The translations under genes were made by a program, and so were the position numbers. The notes below the pieces were generated by a model. The model saw only the letters and a list, made by a program, of their open reading frames with translations, ran no database searches and was not told where the DNA came from. Of a DNA stretch of 64,000 bases, positions 48,188-56,023 are shown piece after piece. The stretch comes from Mesorhizobium sp. NZP2077 (GTDB taxonomy: Bacteria; Pseudomonadota; Alphaproteobacteria; Rhizobiales; Rhizobiaceae). Position 1 is the first letter of the stretch; every line of letters starts with the position of its first letter. The DNA is taken from positions 2,300,001-2,364,000 of the forward strand of contig NZ_CP051293.1 in assembly GCF_013170805.1 (NCBI RefSeq), in the 5' to 3' direction.

Positions 48188-49150
48188 ATGGCCAATCTTT
48201 TGTGGCTCCAGGGTGGAGCATGCTCCGGCAACACGATGTCGTTTCTCAATGCCGAGGAACCGAGCGCGTGTGATCTGGTTACCGACTTTGGCATTAACGT
48301 GCTGTGGCATCCGTCGCTCGGGCTCGAGCTTGGCGAGAACCTGCAGAAGATGCTGAAGGCGCTGACCGCCGGCACGCTGGCGCTCGATATTTTCGTGTTC
48401 GAAGGCACCGTGGTGAATGCCCCCAACGGAACAGGCGAATGGAACCGCTTTGCGGGTCGTCCCATGCGCGACTGGGTAAGGGACCTGTGCAAGGTCGCCA
48501 ATTTTGTCGTCGCCGTCGGCGACTGCGCGACGTGGGGCGGCATCCCCGCGACCGCGCCAAACCCGTCCGAAAGCGAAGGCCTGCAATTCCTCAAGCGCGG
48601 CCATGGCGGCTTCCTCGGCAAGGATTTCAAATCCAAGGCCGGCCTGCCAGTGATCAACATTCCAGGGTGTCCGGCTCACCCCGACTGGATCACGCAAATC
48701 GTGGTCGCCGTGGCGACCGGCCGTGGAGGGGATCTCACGCTGGACGAGTTCCAGCGTCCGAAGACCTTTTTTACGTCCTTCACGCAGACCGGCTGCACCC
48801 GCAACATGCACTTCGCCTACAAGGTTTCGGCGACCGAGTTTGGTCAGCGCAAAGGCTGCCTGTTCTACGACCTGGGCTGCCGCGGGCCGATGACGCATTC
48901 GCCGTGCAACCGCATTTTGTGGAACCGCCAATCGTCCAAGACGCGAGCGGGCATGCCGTGCATGGGCTGCACGGAGCCCGAGTTCCCGTTCTTCGATCTG
49001 GCTCCGGGAACTGTGTTCAAGACGCAGACCGTCATGGGTGTCCCAAAGGACATGCCGAGCGGGGTCGACAAGACCGGTTACATCAAGCTGACGGCCGCGG
49101 CCAAGGCTGCTTCGCCGCGCTGGGCTGAAGAAGACATCTTCGTCGTCTGA
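48188..49150 (+). CDS. hhyS: [NiFe] hydrogenase small subunit, actinobacterial type (group 1h/5)
   Basis: A 320-residue small subunit beginning MANLLWLQGGACSGNTMSFL. The usual CxxC of the proximal cluster is Cys12-x2-Asn15, as in the O2-insensitive group 1h enzymes, whose proximal 4Fe-4S cluster has three Cys and one Asp ligand. The remaining Cys residues (GDCATWGG, NIPGCPAHP, TGCTRNMHF, GCLFYDLGCRGP, CMGCTEPEF) supply the other clusters. There is no Tat signal, so it stays in the cytoplasm. The ATG at 48188 is chosen for GGAGGAGAG just upstream and because the sigma-54 promoter lies before it; a longer frame would start at that promoter. Confidence 0.93.
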   Translation: MANLLWLQGGACSGNTMSFLNAEEPSACDLVTDFGINVLWHPSLGLELGENLQKMLKALTAGTLALDIFVFEGTVVNAPNGTGEWNRFAGRPMRDWVRDLCKVANFVVAVGDCATWGGIPATAPNPSESEGLQFLKRGHGGFLGKDFKSKAGLPVINIPGCPAHPDWITQIVVAVATGRGGDLTLDEFQRPKTFFTSFTQTGCTRNMHFAYKVSATEFGQRKGCLFYDLGCRGPMTHSPCNRILWNRQSSKTRAGMPCMGCTEPEFPFFDLAPGTVFKTQTVMGVPKDMPSGVDKTGYIKLTAAAKAASPRWAEEDIFVV

Positions 49151-49197
49151 AGTCACCGATTGCTAGAATCCAATTTTCCAGGGAGGTCCGGAAGACC

Positions 49198-50796
49198 ATG
49201 TCAGCTGCTGTTCAAACACTTGATATTTCTCCTGTCGGCCGTGTCGAGGGCGATCTCGACGTGCGCGTCGACATCCAAAATGGCGTTGTCGTCAACGCCT
49301 GGACGCAAGCCGAACTGTTCCGCGGGTTCGAGATTATCCTGCGCGACAAGGATCCGCAGGCGGGGCTGGTCGTCACGCCGCGCGCTTGCGGTATTTGCGG
49401 CGCCTCGCACCTGACCTGCGCGGCCTGGGCGCTCGATACCGCCTGGAAAGCCGAGGTTCCCCGCAACGCCATCCTTGCGCGCAATCTCGGGCAGATCGTC
49501 GAAAGCCTGCAGAGCTTGCCAAGACACCATTACGGCCTGTTCATGATCGACTACACGCACAAGAACTATTCGCATTCGAAATACTATGAGGAGGCGGTCA
49601 AGCGCTGGTCGCCATACACCGGCACCAACTATGAACTTGGCGTGACGATCTCTGGACGACCCGTTGAAATCTATGCCCTGCTGGGGGGCCAGTGGCCGCA
49701 TTCCAGCTACATGGTGCCTGGCGGCGTGATGTGTGCGCCCACGCTTACTGACGTAACCCGGGCCTGGTCCATCCTCGAGCATTTCCGCCGCAACTGGATG
49801 GAGCCGGTTTGGCTGGGCTGCTCCTTCGAACGCTACGAGCAAATTCGTTCCTATGACGATTTCATGGCCTGGCTTGACGAGCGCCCCGAGCACGCGAACT
49901 CGGATCTGGGCATGTTTTGGCGCATGAGCGTGGACGTCGGTGTCGACAAGTATGGCAAAGGTCATGGGAAATACGTTTCGTGGGGCTACTTGCCGCATGA
50001 GGACAAGTACAATCGGCCGACGATCGAAAACCGCAACGCCTCGCTGCTGATGAAAAGCGGTGTCTATGACGGGGCGGCCGATACCCACAAGCTGATGGAC
50101 CAGGTCCACACTAGAGAGGACGTCTTGCATGCCTGGTACGACGAGCCGAGCGGAAAGCATCCGTTCGATCGCACGACAAAGGCCGTCGGCAAGAATCCCG
50201 TCGAATACGATAATCAATACTCATGGTCGACCGCGGTGCGCCACGACAATAACGGTCGGCTCGAAGCTGGACCCTTGGCCCGCCAGCTTATCGCAGGTGG
50301 TAGCCACGGAGAAAGCTGGCAGCATCACGACCCGCTTGTTCTTGACATGTACAAGAAACTTGGCGGGGCCAGTGTCATGCTGCGTCACTTCGCCCGCATG
50401 CACGAGGGCGTTAAGCTCTATCGTCAGGCCGAGCATGCACTGCGCGAGTTTCGCCTCAATGACCCGTGGTACGTCAAGCCGACGGAGAAGGACGGCCGCG
50501 GCTGGGGAGCCACCGAAGCCATCCGCGGTGCGCTTTGTCATTGGATCGAGGTGCAAAACGGCAAGATCAAGAACTACCAGATCATCGCGCCGACCACTTG
50601 GAATGTCGGGCCAAGATCGGACGGTGGCGAGCTTGGCCCGATCGAGCAGGCGCTGATCGGCACGCCGATCGCGGATCCAAGTGATCCCGTCGAGGTCGGC
50701 CATGTCTGCCGCTCGTATGATTCCTGTCTTGTCTGTACCGTGCACGCCCATGATGCCAGCACCGGGACAGAACTCGCACGCTTCCGCACGGCTTGA
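49198..50796 (+). CDS. hhyL: [NiFe] hydrogenase large subunit (group 1h/5)
   Basis: A 532-residue catalytic subunit starting with the N-terminal motif SPVGRVEGDLDV. The Ni ligands are Cys64 and Cys67 in TPRACGICGASH, and Cys510 and Cys513 in DSCLVCTVH. The final His516 is followed by a 16-residue tail that the maturation protease should remove. The C-terminal motif reads DSC where most large subunits have DPC. The enzyme oxidises H2, and relatives have high affinity and tolerate O2. AGGGAGG precedes the ATG, and the gene is 47 bp after hhyS. Confidence 0.95.
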   Translation: MSAAVQTLDISPVGRVEGDLDVRVDIQNGVVVNAWTQAELFRGFEIILRDKDPQAGLVVTPRACGICGASHLTCAAWALDTAWKAEVPRNAILARNLGQIVESLQSLPRHHYGLFMIDYTHKNYSHSKYYEEAVKRWSPYTGTNYELGVTISGRPVEIYALLGGQWPHSSYMVPGGVMCAPTLTDVTRAWSILEHFRRNWMEPVWLGCSFERYEQIRSYDDFMAWLDERPEHANSDLGMFWRMSVDVGVDKYGKGHGKYVSWGYLPHEDKYNRPTIENRNASLLMKSGVYDGAADTHKLMDQVHTREDVLHAWYDEPSGKHPFDRTTKAVGKNPVEYDNQYSWSTAVRHDNNGRLEAGPLARQLIAGGSHGESWQHHDPLVLDMYKKLGGASVMLRHFARMHEGVKLYRQAEHALREFRLNDPWYVKPTEKDGRGWGATEAIRGALCHWIEVQNGKIKNYQIIAPTTWNVGPRSDGGELGPIEQALIGTPIADPSDPVEVGHVCRSYDSCLVCTVHAHDASTGTELARFRTA

Positions 50797-50798
50797 TT

Positions 50799-50856
50799 CG
50801 ACGCGACGCGTCGAGCGCGCTCAGCCTCGATCGTCCGGCCGCGCGCCGGACGATCG
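50799..50856 (+). promoter_or_regulatory. Strong hairpins after the hydrogenase large subunit
   Basis: CGACGCG-A-CGCGTCG (50799-50813) begins 2 bp after the hhyL stop. It is followed by CGATCGTCCGGC and GCCGGACGATCG (50828-50839 and 50845-50856), perfect 12-bp arms with a 5-base loop. No T-run follows and downstream genes clearly belong to the operon. These are therefore likely mRNA-stabilising or processing structures that raise hhySL over the accessory genes, or a partial attenuator. Confidence 0.6.
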
Positions 50857-50889
50857 GATCTGCTGCACACGAACCCGGGAGCGCAGGCA

Positions 50890-51204
50890 ATGAATAGCGA
50901 GCAACAGCATGCTTTGCTGCGCAAGATGGCGCAATTGATGCAAGGCGGGCTAAAGACGCAGACCGAACCTTTTCCCGAAACGGAAAAGGAGTTTGCCGCG
51001 ATTTTGACCGAACTGCGGCAGTTGAAGGCCGACGACATCGAGGGCAAGATGGTCATCAGCGGCTTCGTGGATCAACCCTACGGCCCTGACAAGCAGCGCT
51101 GCATGGAATGCATGTATTACCTCGTCCACCGAGAATGGTGCGACCTGCCGGAACTGGCCGTGCCGGTCGATGCCGATTGGTGGTGCAGGCTTTGGCGCAT
51201 CTAG
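50890..51204 (+). CDS. Small HiPIP-like cysteine protein, copy 1
   Basis: A 104-residue cytoplasmic protein. Its C-terminal third carries Cys71, Cys74, Cys84 and Cys99 in the pattern CxxC-x9-C-x14-C, ending WWCRLWRI. The pattern and the Trp-Cys-x2-Trp end resemble high-potential iron-sulfur proteins, although the middle spacing is shorter and there is no export signal. It shares CMYYLVHR, LPELAVPV and CRLWRI with the next gene. An electron-carrier role next to the hydrogenase is inferred. A zinc-binding assembly factor is the alternative. GGGAG precedes the ATG. Confidence 0.7.
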   Translation: MNSEQQHALLRKMAQLMQGGLKTQTEPFPETEKEFAAILTELRQLKADDIEGKMVISGFVDQPYGPDKQRCMECMYYLVHREWCDLPELAVPVDADWWCRLWRI

Positions 51205-51245
51205 GCCCTTGCAACGACGTTGGGCCCGCGCGGTAGGAGGAGCCG

Positions 51246-51566
51246 GTGGCGAACGAAACCAACGACGAGAATGTGGCGGGCCAAATCCGCTCTTTGCTTG
51301 CTGGCGGCTTGAAGACCGAAGTTTTTCCACGTGCCGACGACCAGGACAGCGTGGCCGAAATCCTTGGCCGTTTGCGCGAGGCTGGCGGCGACATTTCGGC
51401 TGGACTGGTGATTGCGGGCTTCACCCTCCAGCCCGTGGAGCACGGCGGCATCGAGCAGGCCTGCGAGACCTGCATGTACTATCTGGTCCACCGGCGCTTC
51501 TGCGAGCTTCCCGAACTCGCCGTTCCCGTTGAACCGCAGTGGTCCTGCCGTCTCTGGCGCATATGA
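51246..51566 (+). CDS. Small HiPIP-like cysteine protein, copy 2
   Basis: A 106-residue paralogue of the preceding gene with the identical cysteine spacing (Cys73, Cys76, Cys86, Cys101) and the end SCRLWRI. The N-terminal halves share only GGLKT and a helical character. It starts at GTG with TAGGAGG 5 bp upstream and is 41 bp after copy 1. Retention of two diverged copies suggests two distinct partners, for example hydrogenase and a membrane acceptor. I know of no named family for it. Confidence 0.7.
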   Translation: MANETNDENVAGQIRSLLAGGLKTEVFPRADDQDSVAEILGRLREAGGDISAGLVIAGFTLQPVEHGGIEQACETCMYYLVHRRFCELPELAVPVEPQWSCRLWRI

Positions 51567-51576
51567 GTGCACTTCT

Positions 51577-52053
51577 ATGATCATCGTCATCGGCTGCGGA
51601 AATCTGAACCGGCAAGACGATGGGGTGGGCATAGAGGTCATACGCGCGTTGCGGCACCGCAACCTCGAAGGACCGGATGTCAAATTGCTGGACGCCGGTA
51701 CGGACGGCATGTCGGTCATGTTTGCCGCGCGCGGTTGCACGTCCTTGATCGTGGTCGATGCGTCAAAAACCGGGGTAACGCCAGGCGCCATTCACGAGGT
51801 GCCTGGCACTGTCCTTGAACGCCCCTATGTCCCCGGTCTCAACCTTCATGATTTCCGCTGGGACGCGGCCCTTTATGCCGGACGGCAGATTTTCCGCGAG
51901 GAGTTTCCCACCGACGTGACGGTCTTTTTGATAGAGGCGGCCGAACTTGGCTTCGGCATAGGGTTGTCGCACGATGTCGCTGCATCGGCTGAGCAGGTTT
52001 CACGGCGTATCGAGGTGCTCATCGGCGCAATGTTGGCCAACGTGCCCGCATGA
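51577..52053 (+). CDS. Hydrogenase maturation endopeptidase (HupD/HyaD family)
   Basis: A 158-residue protease starting MIIVIGCGNLNRQDDGVGIE, the family GxGNxxxxDDGxG signature, with VKLLDAGTDGM providing the second metal acid and LHDFRWDAAL the His. It should cleave the C-terminal tail of HhyL after nickel insertion. The ATG at 51577 is chosen since the motif begins there; a longer frame overlaps the previous gene. It overlaps the next gene by 4 bp. Confidence 0.9.
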   Translation: MIIVIGCGNLNRQDDGVGIEVIRALRHRNLEGPDVKLLDAGTDGMSVMFAARGCTSLIVVDASKTGVTPGAIHEVPGTVLERPYVPGLNLHDFRWDAALYAGRQIFREEFPTDVTVFLIEAAELGFGIGLSHDVAASAEQVSRRIEVLIGAMLANVPA

Positions 52054-52370
52054 ACGCACCCCCCGCCAGTGTCCAGATCAGGCGCGGCGGGCTCTATCTG
52101 TCTTCGGCAACATGCGACCGATATTTCGCCGGCCTGGAGAGCGTCATTCTGCTGCGGCGCGACGACGACCTGGTGATCCTGCCGGTTCGTCACGCCGCAT
52201 CTGGCGGCTATCTGCTGAAGCATCGCAACGGTGCAGGGGACCGCGTGGTCTTTGCGCCGGATTTCTTCCGGGAGCATGGGATTGATGATGAAACGGTGCG
52301 CGAATTTTTCGCGCAGTGGGACTCGGAGCAGGCCGCACTCGTAGCCAAAAATATGTTTTGTGTAAACTAG
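52050..52370 (+). CDS. Small hydrogenase-operon protein of unknown function
   Basis: A 106-residue soluble protein (starting MNAPPASVQIRRGGLYLS) with mixed beta strands, SGGYLLKHRNGAGDRVV and a C-terminal helix. No signal, membrane segment or Cys cluster is seen. It is translationally coupled to the endopeptidase (ATGA), which suggests a role in maturation, for instance as a chaperone for the large subunit. I do not recognise a family. Confidence 0.7.
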   Translation: MNAPPASVQIRRGGLYLSSATCDRYFAGLESVILLRRDDDLVILPVRHAASGGYLLKHRNGAGDRVVFAPDFFREHGIDDETVREFFAQWDSEQAALVAKNMFCVN

Positions 52371-52454
52371 GTTACCAGTTGGTAATTTAAGTAGACAGCT
52401 TTGGAAAACTAGGCTAGCTTTTTGCCAAGATAATAAGCTGCGCCAAAAGCAGCC
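52371..52454 (+). other. AT-rich spacer with two small dyads inside the hydrogenase operon
   Basis: TTACCA-GT-TGGTAA (52372-52385) is a perfect dyad. AAAACTAG with CTAGCTTTTT (52405-52423) forms a short hairpin ending in five T. This is the only AT-rich gap in the operon and could be a weak terminator, an attenuator or an internal promoter for the TPR gene. Confidence 0.4.
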
Positions 52455-52469
52455 GTGGAGGAAGCCCAG

Positions 52470-53492
52470 TTGCAGAGCACTCGCGCCGAAGATGAGGTGC
52501 GCGCAGCAATTGCTGCGGCAGAAGACGAATCGTCGAGCCCCGCCGAGCGGGCCGAGATGCTCATGGAAATCGCCATGGGACTCCAGCAGCGCCCCAAGAG
52601 CGCTGAGCAGATCCTGGCAGCAGTCGACCTCTACGATCGCGCGCTCAGTGTCTGCCCGCAGGATGAACGCCTGCTCGCGGCCCGTATCTTTGCCCGCAAG
52701 GGCACGGCTCTTTTGATCCTTCCCGACGAAGGAACGGCAGCGTTGCAACAAGCGCGCGCCGCCTTCGAGGCCGCCATGCCATCCCTGGTCGATTTCGGTC
52801 GGCCAGAAGAACTGGCAGAGGCGGAAATGAACCTTGGTCTGGCGATCCAGAATCTGGCCGGCCAGCACAAGGCCCGCATCACCGACGCGATTTCGGCCTA
52901 TCAGCGGGCGCTGCGCACGTTCGACAAGGCACACTTCCCAAAGGAATTCGCCATCCTGCAGAACAATCTGGCGACGGCGTTTCTCTCCATTCCGTTCACC
53001 GATGCCAGATCCAAGATGCGGGAGGCGCTGGCCGTGCAAGCCTTCGAAGAAGGGTTGAAGATCGTCAATCTGATCGATCATCCCACCGAATACGCTATGT
53101 TGCAGAACAACCTCGGCAATGCCCTGCAATACGCGTCCTCAAGCCATACGCTGGAGAACAACCTGCGCGCGCTCGACGCCTATGACGAAGCTCTGAAGGT
53201 TCGTCTGCGGGCCACCATGCCGCTCGAATATGCCAACACGGTCGCCAACAAGGCGAATTGCCTGTGGAATCTTCCCGACGACCCGGAACGGCCGGAGAAC
53301 GGCAACCGCGCCAATGTGCGCGCGGCTCGGGAGTATTATCGCGAGAGCCGGGAGATTTTCAGCGCCAGCGGGCAGGCCGAGAAGGCCCGCACCGTTGCCG
53401 AGGCCCTCGAGCAGATCGAACGTGAACTGCTCTCGGCAGCCCCTGGCGATAGCGATCAACAAGGTGGCGGGGAACACCGACATCTCAACTGA
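52470..53492 (+). CDS. Tetratricopeptide-repeat protein of the hydrogenase operon
   Basis: About 340 residues, all-helical. TPR-like units recur from about 60 to 300, for example ALDLYDRALSVCP-type AVDLYDRALSVCP, FAILQNNLATAFLSI and YAMLQNNLGNALQYA. It is probably a scaffold or assembly factor for the hydrogenase. TTG at 52470 has GGAGGAA upstream at good spacing and is preferred to GTG at 52455, which overlaps that site. There is no signal peptide. Its direct partners are unknown. Confidence 0.75.
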   Translation: MQSTRAEDEVRAAIAAAEDESSSPAERAEMLMEIAMGLQQRPKSAEQILAAVDLYDRALSVCPQDERLLAARIFARKGTALLILPDEGTAALQQARAAFEAAMPSLVDFGRPEELAEAEMNLGLAIQNLAGQHKARITDAISAYQRALRTFDKAHFPKEFAILQNNLATAFLSIPFTDARSKMREALAVQAFEEGLKIVNLIDHPTEYAMLQNNLGNALQYASSSHTLENNLRALDAYDEALKVRLRATMPLEYANTVANKANCLWNLPDDPERPENGNRANVRAAREYYRESREIFSASGQAEKARTVAEALEQIERELLSAAPGDSDQQGGGEHRHLN

Positions 53493-53515
53493 ACCGAACT
53501 CAAGGAGACTATGAC

Positions 53516-53728
53516 GTGGCAGGAGTTGAACTGACGGCAGCTGGCGCGCTGGTTGCGCTCATCATCGGACTGGTCTGCTCCGGCATCGGCGGAGCGATCG
53601 GCGGTATCGCGATTGGCGGAAAATCATTGGGCAACGAACTTGCCGCCATGATGGGCAGTTTTTACGGACCGATCGCTGGCGTGCCGGGACTGGTCGCCGG
53701 ACTGATAATTCTGGCGCTGATCGGCTGA
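53516..53728 (+). CDS. Small Gly-rich membrane protein
   Basis: A 70-residue protein of two hydrophobic segments (about 6-33 and 48-69) rich in Gly, Ala and Ile, joined by a short polar turn. It starts at GTG with AAGGAG 8 bp upstream; an out-of-frame ATG lies between. With the next gene it forms a pair of tiny membrane proteins before the NifU-Rieske gene. They may anchor the otherwise soluble hydrogenase or give it a path to quinone. No family recognised. Confidence 0.7.
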   Translation: MAGVELTAAGALVALIIGLVCSGIGGAIGGIAIGGKSLGNELAAMMGSFYGPIAGVPGLVAGLIILALIG

Positions 53729-53737
53729 GGGGCAATC

Positions 53738-53962
53738 ATGTTGGAAATGGCAAAAAGCTCGATCACGCTCTTCTTTCGGGGAAAGCTCTTCTCCGAACCC
53801 GGCAAAGTCTATCGCCAGACAGCGATAGGCGCGACTATCACCGCCCTGCTTGTCATTGCCCTTGCCAAGGCCGGCCTGCCGTTGGCGGCCGCAGCGGCAC
53901 TTGCCTGCCTCATTGGCGGTGGACTGCAGCCGTACCTGTTCAAGAACCTCAAGTACCGTTGA
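53738..53962 (+). CDS. Small membrane protein
   Basis: A 74-residue protein with a basic amphipathic N terminus (about 1-25, SSITLFFRGKLFSEPGKVYR) and two adjacent hydrophobic segments (about 28-46 and 48-66), ending KNLKYR. It lies 9 bp after the preceding membrane gene and 1 bp before the NifU-Rieske gene. Close packing suggests a stoichiometric complex. A membrane anchor for the hydrogenase or its Fe-S partner is inferred. Confidence 0.7.
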   Translation: MLEMAKSSITLFFRGKLFSEPGKVYRQTAIGATITALLVIALAKAGLPLAAAAALACLIGGGLQPYLFKNLKYR

Positions 53963-53963
53963 T

Positions 53964-54836
53964 ATGAACGCCATCGATCAGATCCCGACCAAACGCGAGG
54001 ATCTCGCCGGTCTTGCCGGCGACATCGAGCGTGTCGAGGCGATCTTTTCGAGCTGGGACGAGACGCAGCGCAACGCGGTCGAGGCCTACCGTCGCGCCAT
54101 AGAGGACCTGCATGGGGAGGCGTTGCGACGCCTGGTGCGGGCGTTGAAAGATGAACCGGCCGCGCTCACGGCGATGAAGCAGGCGGTTACCGACGAGGTC
54201 GTCTATGCGGTGCTGCGCCGTCACAACATCCTCAAGCCCAGCCTCAGTGAGCGGGTAGAGGCGGCGCTGGACGGCGTGCGCCCGATGCTTGCCTCGCATG
54301 GCGGCAATGTCGAGTTGGTCAACGTCAGGCCGCCGGCGATCGAGGTGCGGTTCGTCGGCGCATGCGACGGCTGTCCGGCCTCCGCTCTCACTTTCCATGC
54401 AGGCGTAAAGAAAGCAGTCGAGGAAGCCTGTCCCGAGATCACCGATATCGTTCAGATCAAGGGCATGAGCAACGCTGCCGACAATGATAGTGTCCGCTTC
54501 GTCAGTCCGTTCGCGCTCGGCGCCGTCGGCGGCTGGCATTTGGTGTGCCGCCTCGATGAGATCCCGCAGGGCGGCATCAGTGCCGTCGTGGTCGGTGGGC
54601 AAAATGTGATCCTGTCGCGTCAGGAGGGGGTCGTTTCCTGCTTCCAGAATGCCTGTGCGCACCTTGGCATGGAGCTCGACGGCGGTAGCATCGATGAAGG
54701 CATCATCACCTGTCCATATCATGGCTTCCGGTATGATCTTTCCAGCGGCGAGTGCCTGACCGCGCCCGAAGTGGCACTTCAGTCGCATGCCGTGCGCGTC
54801 ATCGGCAATCGGGTCGAGGTGAGGCTGTCGTCATGA
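53964..54836 (+). CDS. NifU-Rieske fusion iron-sulfur protein
   Basis: A 290-residue protein. A helical N-terminal region (1-90) is followed by a NifU-type domain with Cys134-x2-Cys137 (VGACDGCPAS). The C-terminal Rieske ferredoxin domain has Cys231-x-His233 and Cys250-x2-His253 (CPYHGFRYD). Such a protein could take electrons from the hydrogenase small subunit and pass them to the respiratory chain. Rieske/NifU-type proteins have been implicated as partners of mycobacterial high-affinity hydrogenases. The ATG at 53964 is chosen since the upstream frame overlaps the membrane gene. Its stop overlaps the next start. Confidence 0.85.
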   Translation: MNAIDQIPTKREDLAGLAGDIERVEAIFSSWDETQRNAVEAYRRAIEDLHGEALRRLVRALKDEPAALTAMKQAVTDEVVYAVLRRHNILKPSLSERVEAALDGVRPMLASHGGNVELVNVRPPAIEVRFVGACDGCPASALTFHAGVKKAVEEACPEITDIVQIKGMSNAADNDSVRFVSPFALGAVGGWHLVCRLDEIPQGGISAVVVGGQNVILSRQEGVVSCFQNACAHLGMELDGGSIDEGIITCPYHGFRYDLSSGECLTAPEVALQSHAVRVIGNRVEVRLSS

Positions 54837-56023
54837 TGCGCATCTCCCTGGCGCCCGATTACCGCCGTCCTCTCCCGGGCAGCGTCACACAACAGCTGCT
54901 CGATCCGCGCGGTGCGCGAACTGTTCTCGGTGACCAGATCGCTGCCAACGGAGTTCCAGATCCCATCAGGCCTCAACCGAATTCGCTGTTTGGGCCGCGT
55001 GGCGTCTGCTTCGCACCGCACGGTGGACCGTTCTTCGTTGCCGATACCGGCCATCATCGCCTGATGATCTGGAACAAGGTGCCGCAAGCAGACAATGCCG
55101 ACGCGGACCTGCTGATCGGCCAGCCTGATTTTTACTCCGAAGGTCGCAACGCGCATGGGCCGGTTGGTCCCGCCACGTTGAACATGCCGACGGGACTGTC
55201 GAGCGATGGCAAGGTGCTCGCCATTGCCGACGCATGGAACCACCGTGTGCTGATCTGGCGCACACTGCCCGAGCATTCGAACCAGCCGGCGGACCTGGTG
55301 CTCGGGCAGGCGGATTTTTCCAGCGGCGCCGCCAACCGTGGCGCGGCAACTGCCGCGGCCGATACGCTGAACTGGTGCTATGGGGTCACAATCGCCGATG
55401 GCAGGGTGTTTGTTGCCGACACCGGAAACCGTCGGGTGCTGGTCTGGAACTCCATGCCGCGGCGTAACGGCCAGCCTGCCGATCTGGTGCTCGGCCAGGT
55501 TGATGCAACCACCCGCGATGACAATGCCTCCGGGGTTGGCGGCGCTGTCGGCATGCGCTGGCCGCATAGCGTGGCTGTCGAAAACAACAAGATTCTGGTG
55601 GCGGACGCCGGCAACAACCGCATCATGGTCTGGAATTCCATGCCCAATGCCGATGGCGCGCCCTGCAGCTTCGTGCTGGGTCAATCCGGCTTCGACGGCA
55701 ATGACCACAACAGGGCCTCCTATCATCCAAACAATCGTGCACTCAACATGCCCTATGGCATGGCCGTACACGACGGCACCCTCGTGTGCGCCGACACCGC
55801 CAATTCCCGGTTGATCGGCTACCCGCTCGACGATCTCCGCATGGATGCTGCTGCTTGCGGTCTCGCCGCCCAGTCCGGATTTGCCGACAAGGGCGACAAT
55901 CGCTGGCGCTTTGCCACCCGCGACAGCGTCTGCTGGCCGTTCGCATTGGCCGCGTCGGGGAAAACGTTGGCGATCGCCGATACGGGCAACAATCGCGTCC
56001 TGTTGTGGGAGGCGGTGTCATGA
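54833..56023 (+). CDS. NHL-repeat beta-propeller protein
   Basis: A 396-residue protein with six NHL-type repeats, each with a core like VADTGNRRVLVWN (others are VADTGHHRLMIWN, IADAWNHRVLIWR, VADAGNNRIMVWN, CADTANSRLIGYP, IADTGNNRVLLWE). It should fold as a six-bladed propeller. There is no signal peptide, so it is cytoplasmic. Similar genes accompany group 1h hydrogenases, but their role is unknown. A scaffold for hydrogenase oligomers is possible. ATG at 54833 overlaps the NifU-Rieske stop, and an adjacent ATG at 54836 is also possible. Confidence 0.8.
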   Translation: MMRISLAPDYRRPLPGSVTQQLLDPRGARTVLGDQIAANGVPDPIRPQPNSLFGPRGVCFAPHGGPFFVADTGHHRLMIWNKVPQADNADADLLIGQPDFYSEGRNAHGPVGPATLNMPTGLSSDGKVLAIADAWNHRVLIWRTLPEHSNQPADLVLGQADFSSGAANRGAATAAADTLNWCYGVTIADGRVFVADTGNRRVLVWNSMPRRNGQPADLVLGQVDATTRDDNASGVGGAVGMRWPHSVAVENNKILVADAGNNRIMVWNSMPNADGAPCSFVLGQSGFDGNDHNRASYHPNNRALNMPYGMAVHDGTLVCADTANSRLIGYPLDDLRMDAAACGLAAQSGFADKGDNRWRFATRDSVCWPFALAASGKTLAIADTGNNRVLLWEAVS

